Source: JABFRG01 sp038210445
GTDB lineage: Bacteria > Myxococcota_A > Polyangia > Polyangiales > Polyangiaceae
Assembly: GCA_038210445.1 (NCBI GenBank)
Contig: JBBQWQ010000002.1
Span: forward strand, 186,001-250,000
Direction of reading: 5' to 3'
Length of the DNA: 64,000 bases
Below, piece after piece: positions 44,422 to 54,934 of the stretch; positions within the stretch are counted from its first letter, which is position 1, and the number at the start of each line of letters is the position of its first letter. The translations under genes and the position numbers were made by a program. A model generated the notes under the pieces. The model did not search any database. It was not told the DNA's origin and saw nothing but the letters and a program-made list of their open reading frames with translations.

Positions 44422-46317
44422 ATGCGCATCCGCCTCTTTGCCTCACTCTCGATGGCGCTCTTGGCAGCCGCGTGCACGACCGATCCCCCCGGCGGCACGG
44501 TGGACCCCACCGCCGATGGCGGCCCCGCCACGACCGATGGGAGCGCCCCTTTGCCCGACGCCGAGGTGCCGCGCCCCATCACGTGCCGCGACAAGGTGAA
44601 GAACGGCGACGAGACCGACCTCGACTGCGGTGGCGCCTGCGCAGGTTGCGCCGACGGGCTCATCTGCAAGCTGGCCAAAGACTGCTCGAGCCAGGTGTGC
44701 AACGGAGGAAAGTGCGCAACGCCGACCCACACCGACGGCGTGAAGAACGGCACCGAAACCGACGTCGACTGCGGCGGCGATGTGAACGCGCCCAAGTGCG
44801 TTTCCGGAAAGCGTTGCGGCGGCGCCGGCGACTGCGACAGCGCGGTGTGCGTGGGCAGCATCTGCCAGAAGGCCACCGACAGCGACGGCGTACAGAACCA
44901 GGGCGAGACCGACGTCGACTGCGGCGGCGCCAACACCGCGAAGAAATGCAGCGACACCAAGAAGTGCGCCGCGGGCAGCGACTGCACAAGCTCGAGTTGC
45001 AGCACCGCCGCCAAGGTGTGCGTCCCCGCCGCCGCCAACGACGGCATCAAGAACGGCACGGAGACCGACGTCGACTGCGGCGGCCCCGCCGCCACCACCC
45101 CGCGCTGCGCCACCGGCAAGACCTGTGGCGGCGGCAGCGACTGCACGAACAAGGTGTGCGCCACAACCTGCCTCGCGCCCACCGGCAGCGACGGCGTGAA
45201 GAACGGCGACGAAAGCGACGTCGACTGCGGCGGCACCACCACCGGCGCTGCGGCCTGTGCGGCCGGGAAATCGTGCGCCGTGAGCGGCGACTGCCAGAGT
45301 CTGGGCTGCAACTACTTGAACAAGTGCGCCGACGGTCGGAGCTGCACGGGCAGGTTCGGCGGCGACACCTGCGGCGCAGGCGAGGTCGGCGCTGGCGGCG
45401 CGATGCACGAGAGCTGCTGCAAGAAGATCGCCCTTCCGAGCGGCGCGAAGCTCGACAAATACAAGACCACCTCGGGTCGCGTGCGCGCGTTCATCGAGTC
45501 GCTCGGCGGCAACGTGGCGGGCTGGTACGCCGCCAACCGCGGCGCGCTCTCGGCGGCCGCCCAGGCGCAGATCGACCCGTACACCGGCTACCTGCCCAGC
45601 AACTACACCGGCGAATACGGTGTGAACCAACAGATTGGTGGATACATCTATCTCCCGACGCGCCCCAGCACCTCGCAGGGCTGCTGGATCCAGGGCCAGG
45701 GCACCCACACGTACTGGCTGCCCGACACTGTGCAGATGAACGATCTGGGCGACACCCCGCACGCCTTCAGCAAAGACTACATGGACACCAAGCCGCTGAA
45801 CTGCGTCACCTACCCGCTCCTCGCGGCCTTCTGCGCCTGGGACGGCGGCCGCCTCGAGACGCGCGCGGAGAGCGACGAGGCCTACGGCGCGAGCGCCTAT
45901 CCCTGGGGCGCAGCGCCGCAGCCGGCGGGCTACAAGCCGGTGGGCGGCGTGTGGACCAAGGTCGGCCCCACCTACGGCTCCGGGGCATGCCCGACCTGCG
46001 ACGATACGTACGCGAACTGGCTCTTCAACTACCAGTTCCCGGTCGGTGGCGTGGCCGCCAAGCCGCAAGACCTCTCCTACTGGATCTCCGCGCCCGGGCG
46101 GTTTCCCAAGGGCGCGGGGCCGTTCGGCCATCAGGACATCGCGGGCGACATGATGGAAATCACCGCCACCGCGGCCGGCAACGACGGCAGCTTGGGCCCC
46201 GCAGTGCGCTGGAACAGGTCGGGCTCGTACGAGGGCCACGACATCGGCTACGGCGGCTTCGCCTTCGCCGTCATGACCAAGTACGGCAAGGCCGGCGGCC
46301 GCTGCGCATACCCCTGA
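44422..46317 (+). CDS. Lipoprotein with Cys-rich repeats and formylglycine-generating-enzyme-like domain
   Basis: 631 residues from ATG 44422 (AAGGA 8 bases upstream); lipobox LLAAAC (Cys18). Residues ~55-300 contain five repeats of the form DGxKNGxETDVDCGG followed by a C...GKxC....DC.S..C block. The C-terminal ~300 residues match the FGE/SUMF1 (sulfatase-modifying factor) fold: PLNCVTYPLLAAFCAWDGGR, AYPWGAAPQ, HQDIAGDMMEIT, VRWNRSGSYEGH and the terminal GKAGGRCAYP. Such domains are often non-catalytic sugar- or protein-binding modules. The catalytic Cys pair of true FGE is not clearly present. Confidence 0.8.
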   Translation: MRIRLFASLSMALLAAACTTDPPGGTVDPTADGGPATTDGSAPLPDAEVPRPITCRDKVKNGDETDLDCGGACAGCADGLICKLAKDCSSQVCNGGKCATPTHTDGVKNGTETDVDCGGDVNAPKCVSGKRCGGAGDCDSAVCVGSICQKATDSDGVQNQGETDVDCGGANTAKKCSDTKKCAAGSDCTSSSCSTAAKVCVPAAANDGIKNGTETDVDCGGPAATTPRCATGKTCGGGSDCTNKVCATTCLAPTGSDGVKNGDESDVDCGGTTTGAAACAAGKSCAVSGDCQSLGCNYLNKCADGRSCTGRFGGDTCGAGEVGAGGAMHESCCKKIALPSGAKLDKYKTTSGRVRAFIESLGGNVAGWYAANRGALSAAAQAQIDPYTGYLPSNYTGEYGVNQQIGGYIYLPTRPSTSQGCWIQGQGTHTYWLPDTVQMNDLGDTPHAFSKDYMDTKPLNCVTYPLLAAFCAWDGGRLETRAESDEAYGASAYPWGAAPQPAGYKPVGGVWTKVGPTYGSGACPTCDDTYANWLFNYQFPVGGVAAKPQDLSYWISAPGRFPKGAGPFGHQDIAGDMMEITATAAGNDGSLGPAVRWNRSGSYEGHDIGYGGFAFAVMTKYGKAGGRCAYP

Positions 46318-46353
46318 GCGACGCTTTCGCGTGGGCGTGATACAACCGCGACC

Positions 46354-47289
46354 ATGAATGGTTGGGCAAGCGCAGACGCGATGGGTTCTCAGGCTGGCCG
46401 CACCTTCCTGGTGACCGGCGCCAACAGCGGGCTCGGCTTCGAGAGCGCGCGGGCATTGGCGCGCAACGGCGCAACGGTGGTTCTCGCCTGCCGGAACCAG
46501 CCGAAGGGCGACGAAGCGCTGTCCCGCATTCGCGCCGAAGCGCCCGACGCCAAGCTCTCGCTCTTGCCGCTGGATCTCGCCGACCTCGCCAGTGTGCGCG
46601 AAGCGGCCTCGCGCTTCCGGGCGGAGCACGAGGTGCTCGACGGTCTGCTCAACAACGCAGGGCTCATGGCCCTGCCCTTCAGCAAGACCCAAGACGGCTT
46701 CGAGATGCAGATCGGCACCAACCACCTGGGCCACTTTGCCCTCACCGGCCTGCTTTTGCCCGCGCTCGAAAAGGCCAAGGCTGCGCGGGTGGTCAGCGTG
46801 TCGAGCCTCTATCACAAGCGCGGCAAGCTCGACCTCTCCGACCTCTTCTTCGAGACGCGTCGCTACGACAAGTGGGTTGCCTACGCGCAGAGCAAGCTCG
46901 CCAACCTGCTGTTCGCCTTCGAGCTCCAACGGCGCGCCTCGAGGAAGAAGCTCGCGCTCCTTTCGCTCGGCGCGCACCCCGGCTACTCGGCGACCGAGCT
47001 CCAGGGCAAGGGCCCGAAGGCCGAGGGCTCGTCCTTCCTCGAAGGTGTCATGAAGGTCGCCAACGCGGTCATGGCCCAGTCGCAGGAGCGCGGCGCCCTT
47101 CCTCAGCTGCGCGCCCTCACCGATCCCTCGGCCCAGGGCGGCGAATTCTATGGCCCCGGCGGCTTTCAAGAAGTCTGGGGCGACGCGGTGCGGGTGGAGG
47201 CCGTGGCGGCCGCCCACGACGAGGCCAGCGCGCGCGGCCTGTGGGAGCGGTCGGTCGAGCTCACCAAGGTCGACTTCGAAGGTCTCTGA
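46354..47289 (+). CDS. Short-chain dehydrogenase/reductase (retinol-dehydrogenase-like)
   Basis: 311 residues. Rossmann TGANSGLGFESARAL near the N-terminus (classical SDR GxxxGxG), ACRN (NADP-preferring Arg), NNAG, and the active site Tyr/Lys in YAQSKLAN with the preceding Ser in VVSVSSLYHKRG. Sequence style is that of WWOX/RDH-like reductases common in myxobacteria and mycobacteria. The substrate is unknown. ATG 46354 was chosen; the second Met is ten codons later. Confidence 0.9.
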   Translation: MNGWASADAMGSQAGRTFLVTGANSGLGFESARALARNGATVVLACRNQPKGDEALSRIRAEAPDAKLSLLPLDLADLASVREAASRFRAEHEVLDGLLNNAGLMALPFSKTQDGFEMQIGTNHLGHFALTGLLLPALEKAKAARVVSVSSLYHKRGKLDLSDLFFETRRYDKWVAYAQSKLANLLFAFELQRRASRKKLALLSLGAHPGYSATELQGKGPKAEGSSFLEGVMKVANAVMAQSQERGALPQLRALTDPSAQGGEFYGPGGFQEVWGDAVRVEAVAAAHDEASARGLWERSVELTKVDFEGL

Positions 47290-47500
47290 TCGGGCGCCCC
47301 TCGAGGCGTGCAGAGTACATACATATCGGTGAGACGAGCCGGCCGAGCAAATTCGGCATCCGATGCCCAGTCGCGTTGCCGGAGACCGGCTGGAGCGCGT
47401 TTTTCCCACGGTTACCGCGCGTTTCCGTTGCAAACGGGCATCGCCTGGGTACGCTCATTTCCCCCCCGGACGCGCCGCGGATCGGGGCCATCGAGGTACC

Positions 47501-49480
47501 ATGTCGGACAGCACCGATTCGCGTTTGAAGGATGACCGTCGCTTCGTGCCCGCTGCCGAGTTCAGCAAGCACGCCCGGGTCCAGTCGCATGCAGAGTACA
47601 CGAGCCTCCACGAGCGCTCGCTCTCCGAGCCCGATGCATTCTGGCGCGAGCACACCCAAGACCTGGTGCTGCGCAAGCCGTGGACGTCGTTTCAGGAGTG
47701 GAAGTCGCCCGAAGCCAAGTTCTTCCTGGGCGCCGAGCTGAACATCAGCGAGAGCTGCCTCGATAGGCACCTGCACTCCGACGCGCGCACCCGCGCGGCG
47801 CTGGTATGGGAAGGCGAGCCCGGCGACACGCGAACGCTCACCTACTTCGAGCTTCACCGCGAGGTGGTGCGCCTCTCGGCGGCGCTGCTCGACCTGGGCA
47901 TTCAGAAGGGCGATCGCGTGGGTATCTACATGGGCATGGTGCCCGAGGCGGTCATCGCCATGCTGGCCTGCGCCCGCATCGGCGCCACCCATAGCGTCAC
48001 CTTCGGCGGCTTCTCGGCCGACTCGCTCCGCGACCGCCTCAACGACTGCGAAGCGCGCCTGCTCATCACCCAAGACGGCGCCTACCGCCGCGGCAACATC
48101 GTGCCGCTCAAGCAGATGGCCGACGAGGCCGTGCTGCAGGCGCGCACGGTGGAGAAGACCATCGTGCTCCGCCGGGTGGGTCGCGAGCGCGCACCGGTGG
48201 AGATGCGTCCGGGGCGCGACATCTGGTGGGACGATCTCATGGCCCGCACGCCGTCGCCCAAGAGCGTCGAGCGCGCCATGAAGCCCGAGGCGTTCGACGC
48301 CGAGCACCCGCTCTTCATCCTCTACACTTCGGGCTCCACCGGTAAGCCCAAGGGCCTGCTCCACACCACCGCCGGCTACCTGGCCGGCGTGCACGTCACC
48401 AGCAAGTACGTGTTCGATCTACGCCCCGGCGACCTGTACTGGTGCACCGCCGACATTGGCTGGATCACCGGCCACAGCTACATCGTCTACGGCCCGCTCT
48501 CCTGCGGCGCGGCTTGCCTGCTCTACGAGGGCGCCCCCAACTTTCCCGACTGGGGCCGATTCTGGAACATCATCGAGAAGCACGGGGTCACCATCCTCTA
48601 CACTGCGCCCACCGCCATTCGCGCGTTCATCCGCGCCGGCGACGAGTGGCCGCAGAAGTACGATCTCTCGAGCCTGCGGCTTCTCGGCAGCGTGGGTGAG
48701 CCCATCAATCCCGAAGCATGGACCTGGTACCACCGGGTGGTCGGCGGCGGCCGCTGTCCGGTGGTCGACACCTGGTGGCAGACCGAGACCGGCAGCATCA
48801 TGCTCACCACCCTTCCTGGCGCCTGCTACTCGAAGCCGGGCGCCACCGGGCTTCCCCTCTTCGGCGTCGACATCGAGGTGCAGAAGGAGAGCGGCGAGCC
48901 GTGCGCGCCCGGCGAGAGCGGAACGCTGGTCATCAAGCGCCCGTGGCCGTCGATGGCCCGCACCATCTACAAAGACCCCACGCGCTACGCGGAGACCTAC
49001 TGGGCCGCAAAGAACGGCTCCTACGTCACCGGCGACGGCGCGCGCCGCGACGAGGACGGGTACTTCTGGGTGGTGGGCCGCATTGACGACGTCCTTAACG
49101 TCGCCGGCCACCGCATCGGCACCGCCGAGATCGAGAGTGCCTTGGTGAGTCACCCCTCGGTGGCCGAAGCCGCCGCCGTCGGGCGCCCCGACGAGCTCAA
49201 GGGCCAGGCGCTGGTGGTCTTCGTCACCGTGAAGAGCGGAATCAAGGCCGACCGAGCCCTGAAAGAAAAGCTCACCGAGCACGTCGACAAGGAGATCGGG
49301 AAGTTCGCGCGCCCCGATCAGATTCGCTTCGCGGAAGCACTGCCCAAGACCCGCAGCGGGAAGATCATGCGCCGCTTCTTGAAGGACATCGCCGCCGGCG
49401 TGGTCGAAACCAAGGGCGATACCTCGACGCTGGAAGACTTCAACGTGCTGGCGAACCTTCGCAAGGACGACGACGTCTGA
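47501..49480 (+). CDS. acs: Acetyl-CoA synthetase
   Basis: 659 residues from ATG 47501 with GAGG 5-8 bases upstream. AMP-forming synthetase motifs: YTSGSTGKPKGLLHTT (A3), VDTWWQTETGS (A5), GDGARRDEDGYFWVVGRIDD (A7-A8) and TRSGKIMRRFLKD with the Lys that lysine acetyltransferases modify. Length is standard for Acs. It makes acetyl-CoA from acetate, ATP and CoA. The 211-bp upstream region (47290-47500) shows no obvious structure. Confidence 0.96.
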   Translation: MSDSTDSRLKDDRRFVPAAEFSKHARVQSHAEYTSLHERSLSEPDAFWREHTQDLVLRKPWTSFQEWKSPEAKFFLGAELNISESCLDRHLHSDARTRAALVWEGEPGDTRTLTYFELHREVVRLSAALLDLGIQKGDRVGIYMGMVPEAVIAMLACARIGATHSVTFGGFSADSLRDRLNDCEARLLITQDGAYRRGNIVPLKQMADEAVLQARTVEKTIVLRRVGRERAPVEMRPGRDIWWDDLMARTPSPKSVERAMKPEAFDAEHPLFILYTSGSTGKPKGLLHTTAGYLAGVHVTSKYVFDLRPGDLYWCTADIGWITGHSYIVYGPLSCGAACLLYEGAPNFPDWGRFWNIIEKHGVTILYTAPTAIRAFIRAGDEWPQKYDLSSLRLLGSVGEPINPEAWTWYHRVVGGGRCPVVDTWWQTETGSIMLTTLPGACYSKPGATGLPLFGVDIEVQKESGEPCAPGESGTLVIKRPWPSMARTIYKDPTRYAETYWAAKNGSYVTGDGARRDEDGYFWVVGRIDDVLNVAGHRIGTAEIESALVSHPSVAEAAAVGRPDELKGQALVVFVTVKSGIKADRALKEKLTEHVDKEIGKFARPDQIRFAEALPKTRSGKIMRRFLKDIAAGVVETKGDTSTLEDFNVLANLRKDDDV

Positions 49481-49818
49481 GCCCCCCAGGAAGGGCCAAC
49501 AACCCTTCGATACGTCCCGCTGCGCCAGTGTGTGTCAGCGGGCGGTACGGTGTCGCGCTGAACGCGCGAAAGTGTGCTGCCAGGCGCGTATGTGTGCCGG
49601 CCCTACGTACGATCTCCCCCATTTTTTCGCCTGCGATCTGAATGGAGGGAGTTTTCCGCGCCACCATGCGTAGACAATGAAGTTCCACCGAGACCGCCCC
49701 CGCGGCTCGGAGGGAGGGCCACGATTCGCCATGCCCCCCGGCCCCTTCGTTCGTCCCTTTGCTTGATCCTGTAATCCGCGCCGCTGGCGCGCGTTTGCAG
49801 AACCTGGAGGCTGCGCGC
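49481..49818. other. Intergenic region, 338 bp
   Basis: Between acs and the kinase gene. It holds a weak 5-bp hairpin shortly after the acs stop (AAGGG ... CCCTT, 49491-49507) and the kinase ribosome site GGAGG at 49806-49810. No convincing small gene, repeat or RNA is seen. Frames open across it lack the codon bias of neighbouring genes. Confidence 0.5.
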
Positions 49819-51444
<1,626 letters not shown>

Positions 51445-51462
51445 GCCGGCGCTTCCGCCGCC

Positions 51463-51855
51463 TTACTCGCTGCGCCAGTCCTTCTTGCGGTCGTACGCGA
51501 CCTCTTCCCTCACCGGCATCTGCTTGGGCTTCGGCTTCGCGGCGGGCGCGCTCGGCGCGGGCGGGGCTTCGCTGGGCTGCCTCACGGCGCGGCGCGGAGC
51601 CAGCGGGGGCGGCGGCTTCGCGGAGTCGTGCCGCGGCGGCGGGCGCACCGGAGCGTTGGGCCGGAAGACGTCGGCCTCGTCGAGATTCGGCGGCGGCTCC
51701 TCGCTCACGTGCGCGCGCTTCGGACGCACGAACGAGTTGCGGTTCTCGCGCGGGACCTCCTGCGGATCGAGGAGCGGCGGCAAGTCGAGGTCCGGTACCT
51801 CCGGTACCTCCGCTCCTCCGGGCTTTGTTTTGCCTCCGCCCATCCCGTTCATCAT
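51463..51855 (-). CDS. Pro-rich hypothetical protein
   Basis: 130 residues from ATG 51855 (a TTG at 51873 and an ATG at 51843 are alternatives). Highly charged and Pro-rich (PPRHDSAKPPPPLAPRR; PAPSAPAAKPKPKQ), so probably disordered, with a basic C-terminus (YDRKKDWRSE). No family recognised. Third-position GC supports coding. It is convergent with the kinase and downstream of the desulfhydrase-like gene. Confidence 0.55.
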   Translation of the reverse strand: MMNGMGGGKTKPGGAEVPEVPDLDLPPLLDPQEVPRENRNSFVRPKRAHVSEEPPPNLDEADVFRPNAPVRPPPRHDSAKPPPPLAPRRAVRQPSEAPPAPSAPAAKPKPKQMPVREEVAYDRKKDWRSE

Positions 51856-51907
51856 GAGGCCGGGATACCTCAATCGCCAACAATGCGTCCAATAAAGCTA
51901 CGAAAAC

Positions 51908-51925
51908 GTAGGCGATTGCGCCTAC
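51908..51925 (-). terminator. Terminator at the end of the PLP enzyme gene
   Basis: GTAGGCG and CGCCTAC pair perfectly around a four-base loop, overlapping the stop codon at 51922-51924. On the minus strand it is followed by TTTTCG, giving the form of a short intrinsic terminator. Confidence 0.55.
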
Positions 51926-52962
51926 CGTAGGAGCCGCTGTAGGGGCAGCGCGAGCTGCTGTTCGCTCGGTGCATCTTGCAGCGACGGCTTCGCCGCAGAC
52001 AGGGTGTGCCAGAACAAGATGGGTCCGCCGCGGCTCTCCGCACGGTGTGCGCTCGGCGTGGCCATGTCCATCGCGCGCGCGAAGACCTTGGCGGTATACG
52101 TGTCGTCCAAGGTAATCGGAATCGATCTCGCGGCGATGCACGCGGCGTCGCCGGCTGCGGTGGCAGCGCCGTAGCCGGCCCCCACGGCAGAACCTTCCAT
52201 CGAGAAGTGCCGCTGGGCTGCGTTGCCCAGCGCGCGGCCCCCGAGCCTTACCCCCACCGCGTACGCCAAGCGGCGCGCAGCGAGGCCCAAGAGCCACTGC
52301 GGCTTGGCGACTGCGACCCCCACAACCCGCGTACGAAGGCCGGCCCGCGCAAAGGCCACGGAGAGGCCCGCAGCCGTGCCGCCGGAGCCGAGCGCCACCA
52401 GCACGAGCGAGGGCTCGGGGAGCTCGCCTACGGCGATTTGCTGGGCCAGCTCGTCGCCCGCGTCGACGAACCCCAGGGTGCCCACGATGTTCGAGCCGCC
52501 CGGTGGAATCACGAATACGCGGCGGCCGCCGCGGCGCCGAAGCATGGCCATGCGGACCAGGGCCTCTGCGTACGACTGCGCGGCTACCGCGCGGAGCCCG
52601 GCACCGATGCCGGCACGAAGGTTTTCCACCACGTGCTCGCTACGCGGTTGCGGAAGGAGCACTGCGGTCACGCGAAAACCGGCGCGGCGTCCAAACAGCG
52701 TGGTGGCGAGGACGTGGTGACTGCCTATCGCGCCTACCGTGAGGAGCTCGGTGGCGCCGCGCTTCGCCGCCTCGATGAGCAGTCGCTCGAGCTTGCGCAC
52801 CTTGTTGCCGCCGTAGAGGCTCGCGGTGAGGTCGTCGCGCTTGATCCAGAGATCGTCGCCCCCGGGAAAACGGTGGAGCTCCACCGGGGTCGGATACGCG
52901 CCTATCACCGCTTGATTTTTAGCACGGAACCGCGCGGCCCACGTTTCGCAGACGCGAAACAT
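51922..52962 (-). CDS. PLP-dependent D-cysteine desulfhydrase / ACC deaminase-like protein
   Basis: 346 residues. Fold type II PLP enzyme of the DcyD/AcdS group: PTPVELHRFPGGDDLWIKRDD, LYGGNKVRKLE (PLP Lys), GAIGSHHVLATTLFG (substrate loop), PPGGSNIVGTLGFVDAG and ALGSGGTAAGLSVAF (phosphate-binding). The residues that separate ACC deaminase from D-Cys desulfhydrase cannot be judged reliably by eye, so only the family is assigned. It would cleave D-cysteine to pyruvate, H2S and ammonia, or deaminate ACC. It is divergent from glnB. Confidence 0.85.
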   Translation of the reverse strand: MFRVCETWAARFRAKNQAVIGAYPTPVELHRFPGGDDLWIKRDDLTASLYGGNKVRKLERLLIEAAKRGATELLTVGAIGSHHVLATTLFGRRAGFRVTAVLLPQPRSEHVVENLRAGIGAGLRAVAAQSYAEALVRMAMLRRRGGRRVFVIPPGGSNIVGTLGFVDAGDELAQQIAVGELPEPSLVLVALGSGGTAAGLSVAFARAGLRTRVVGVAVAKPQWLLGLAARRLAYAVGVRLGGRALGNAAQRHFSMEGSAVGAGYGAATAAGDAACIAARSIPITLDDTYTAKVFARAMDMATPSAHRAESRGGPILFWHTLSAAKPSLQDAPSEQQLALPLQRLLR

Positions 52963-52994
52963 TGACGAAACATTGAGGCGCTAGACGTCGACGC

Positions 52995-53333
52995 GTGAAA
53001 AAAGTCGAAGCCATCATCAAGCCCTTCAAGCTGGACGAGGTCAAAGATGCCTTGGCGGAGGTCGGCGTCACCGGCATGACCGTCACCGAGGTGAAGGGCT
53101 TCGGTCGCACCGGCGGCAAGAAGGAAGTCTACCGAGGCTCCGCCTACGTGGTGGACTTCGTGCCCAAGGTGAAGATCGAGATGATCGTGCCCGAGGCGCT
53201 GGTGATCTCGGTGGTCGACGCCATCGAAAAGTCTGCCAAGACCGGCCGCATCGGGGACGGCAAGATCTTCGTCTCGCCGATCGAAGAAGTGGTCCGCATC
53301 CGCACCGGCGAGCGCGGCAAAGACGCCATCTAA
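52995..53333 (+). CDS. glnB: Nitrogen regulatory protein P-II
   Basis: 112 residues from GTG 52995, standard length. MKKVEAIIKPFKLDEVKDAL start, T-loop with Tyr51 in YRGSAYVVDF (the uridylylation site), B-loop TGRIGDGKIFVSPIEEVVRI and C-loop RTGERGKDAI. P-II binds ATP/ADP and 2-oxoglutarate and signals nitrogen status. It is 79 bp upstream of glnA on the same strand, a common P-II/GS pair. Confidence 0.96.
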   Translation: MKKVEAIIKPFKLDEVKDALAEVGVTGMTVTEVKGFGRTGGKKEVYRGSAYVVDFVPKVKIEMIVPEALVISVVDAIEKSAKTGRIGDGKIFVSPIEEVVRIRTGERGKDAI

Positions 53334-53412
53334 TTTTCCGAAGCGTTGCGGGCCACCCCCGCGCGCCTGCTCACGATTCGATTCGCAGGAAAGCATAAGG
53401 AGACATCTGCAC

Positions 53413-54828
53413 ATGAAACCGAAGGAAGTGCTCGAGCTCGCCAAAAACAACAACGTGCAGTTCGTGGACCTCAAGTTCATCGACTTCCCTGGTCAGTGGC
53501 AGCACACGACGCTTCCGGCGCACCGGCTTGACGACGCCCTGTTCGAAGACGGCGTGGCCTTCGACGGTTCGTCGATTCGCGGCTGGCAGCCCATCAACGC
53601 CTCCGACATGCTCATGGTGCCGGACGCGAGCACCGCGAAGATCGACCCGTTCTACGCGCACCCGACGCTCTCGCTGGTGTGCTCGGTGTTCGACCCCATC
53701 ACCAAGCAACCCTATTCGCGCGACCCGCGGCACATTGCCAAGAAGGCCGAGGCGTACCTGAAGCAAACCGGCATTGCCGACACCTCGTACATGGGGCCAG
53801 AGGCCGAGTTCTTCATCTTCGACGACGTGCGCTTCGACCAGTCGCGGCCCAACGAGGGCTACTACTACCTCGACAGCGCCGAGGGCGCGTGGAACAGCGG
53901 GCGCAACGAGGGACCCAACCTCGGCTACAAGACCCGCCACAAGGAAGGCTACTTCCCGGTCCCCCCCACCGACACCCTCGGCGATCTGCGGCAAGAGATG
54001 ATGCTCGCCCTCCAGGCCAGCGGCATCGAGGTCGAGGTGGGCCACCACGAGGTGGCGAGCGGCGGGCAGTGCGAGATCGGCATGAAGTTCGATCGCCTCC
54101 TCCCGGTGGCCGATCAGCTCATGTGGTTCAAGTACGTGGTGAAGAACATCGCGCGCAAAAACGGCAAGGCCGCCACCTTCATGCCCAAGCCCATCTTCGG
54201 CGACAACGGCTCGGGCATGCACGTGCACCAGTCGCTCTGGAAGGATGGCAAGCCGCTCTTCGGAGGTGACGGCTACGCTGGGCTCTCCCAGCTCGCTCTC
54301 CACTACATCGGCGGCATCATCAAGCACGCCAAGTCGCTGGCCGCCCTCACCAACCCCACCACCAACAGCTACCGGCGTCTGGTGCCGGGCTTCGAAGCTC
54401 CGGTGAACCTCGCCTACTCGAGCCGCAATCGCTCGGCCTCGGTGCGCATTCCCATCACCGGCCCCAACCCCAAGACGCGTCGCATCGAGGTCCGCTTCCC
54501 GGACCCGACGTGCAACCCGTACCTGGCCTTCTCAGCCATGATGATGGCCGGGCTCGACGGCATCCAGAACAAGATCGACCCGGGTGATCCTCTCGACAAG
54601 GACATCTACGCCCTCTCGCCGGAAGAGCTCAAGAACGTGCCCCACATGCCGGGCAGCCTCGAAGAGGCTCTGCAGGCGCTGGAAGACGACCACGAGTACC
54701 TGCTGCGCGGCGACGTTTTCACCAAGGACGCCCTCGACGAGTGGCTCGACTACAAGAAGACCAAGGAGCTGAACCCCATCCGCATGCGGCCCACCCCGCA
54801 CGAGTTCGTCCTCTACTTCGACTGCTGA
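53413..54828 (+). CDS. glnA: Glutamine synthetase, type I
   Basis: 471 residues. GSI motifs: DGSSIRGWQPINASDM near the N-terminus, GPEAEFFIFDDVRF, KPIFGDNGSGMHVHQSLW (ATP site), RRLVPGFEAPVNLAYSSRNR and the adenylylation loop DKDIYALSPEE with Tyr399, so it is probably the adenylylated GSI-beta class. It makes glutamine from glutamate, ammonia and ATP in a dodecamer. Upstream glnB encodes its signalling partner. A strong terminator follows. Confidence 0.97.
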   Translation: MKPKEVLELAKNNNVQFVDLKFIDFPGQWQHTTLPAHRLDDALFEDGVAFDGSSIRGWQPINASDMLMVPDASTAKIDPFYAHPTLSLVCSVFDPITKQPYSRDPRHIAKKAEAYLKQTGIADTSYMGPEAEFFIFDDVRFDQSRPNEGYYYLDSAEGAWNSGRNEGPNLGYKTRHKEGYFPVPPTDTLGDLRQEMMLALQASGIEVEVGHHEVASGGQCEIGMKFDRLLPVADQLMWFKYVVKNIARKNGKAATFMPKPIFGDNGSGMHVHQSLWKDGKPLFGGDGYAGLSQLALHYIGGIIKHAKSLAALTNPTTNSYRRLVPGFEAPVNLAYSSRNRSASVRIPITGPNPKTRRIEVRFPDPTCNPYLAFSAMMMAGLDGIQNKIDPGDPLDKDIYALSPEELKNVPHMPGSLEEALQALEDDHEYLLRGDVFTKDALDEWLDYKKTKELNPIRMRPTPHEFVLYFDC

Positions 54829-54845
54829 GCGCGCGCGAAGCGCAC

Positions 54846-54883
54846 GAGCCCCACGCGACTTACGGGTCGGTGGGGCTCTTTTC
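54846..54883 (+). terminator. Intrinsic terminator of glnA
   Basis: GAGCCCCAC and GTGGGGCTC pair perfectly around a 15-base loop, followed directly by TTTTCG. It starts 18 bp after the glnA stop and 52 bp before the stop of the convergent lipoprotein gene. Confidence 0.85.
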
Positions 54884-54934
54884 GTTCGGCGTGTGCGCGC
54901 GCGTGCGTTGGTGTGTTCCTCGAGCCGAGGCGCG

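Noticed and set aside
44443..47433. Nearly 1000-codon open frame on the minus strand
   Set aside because: Antisense of the FGE-like lipoprotein and SDR genes; Ala/Val/Arg/His composition, no motif.
49491..49507. Hairpin after acs as a terminator
   Set aside because: Only five pairs and no T-tract; too weak to call.
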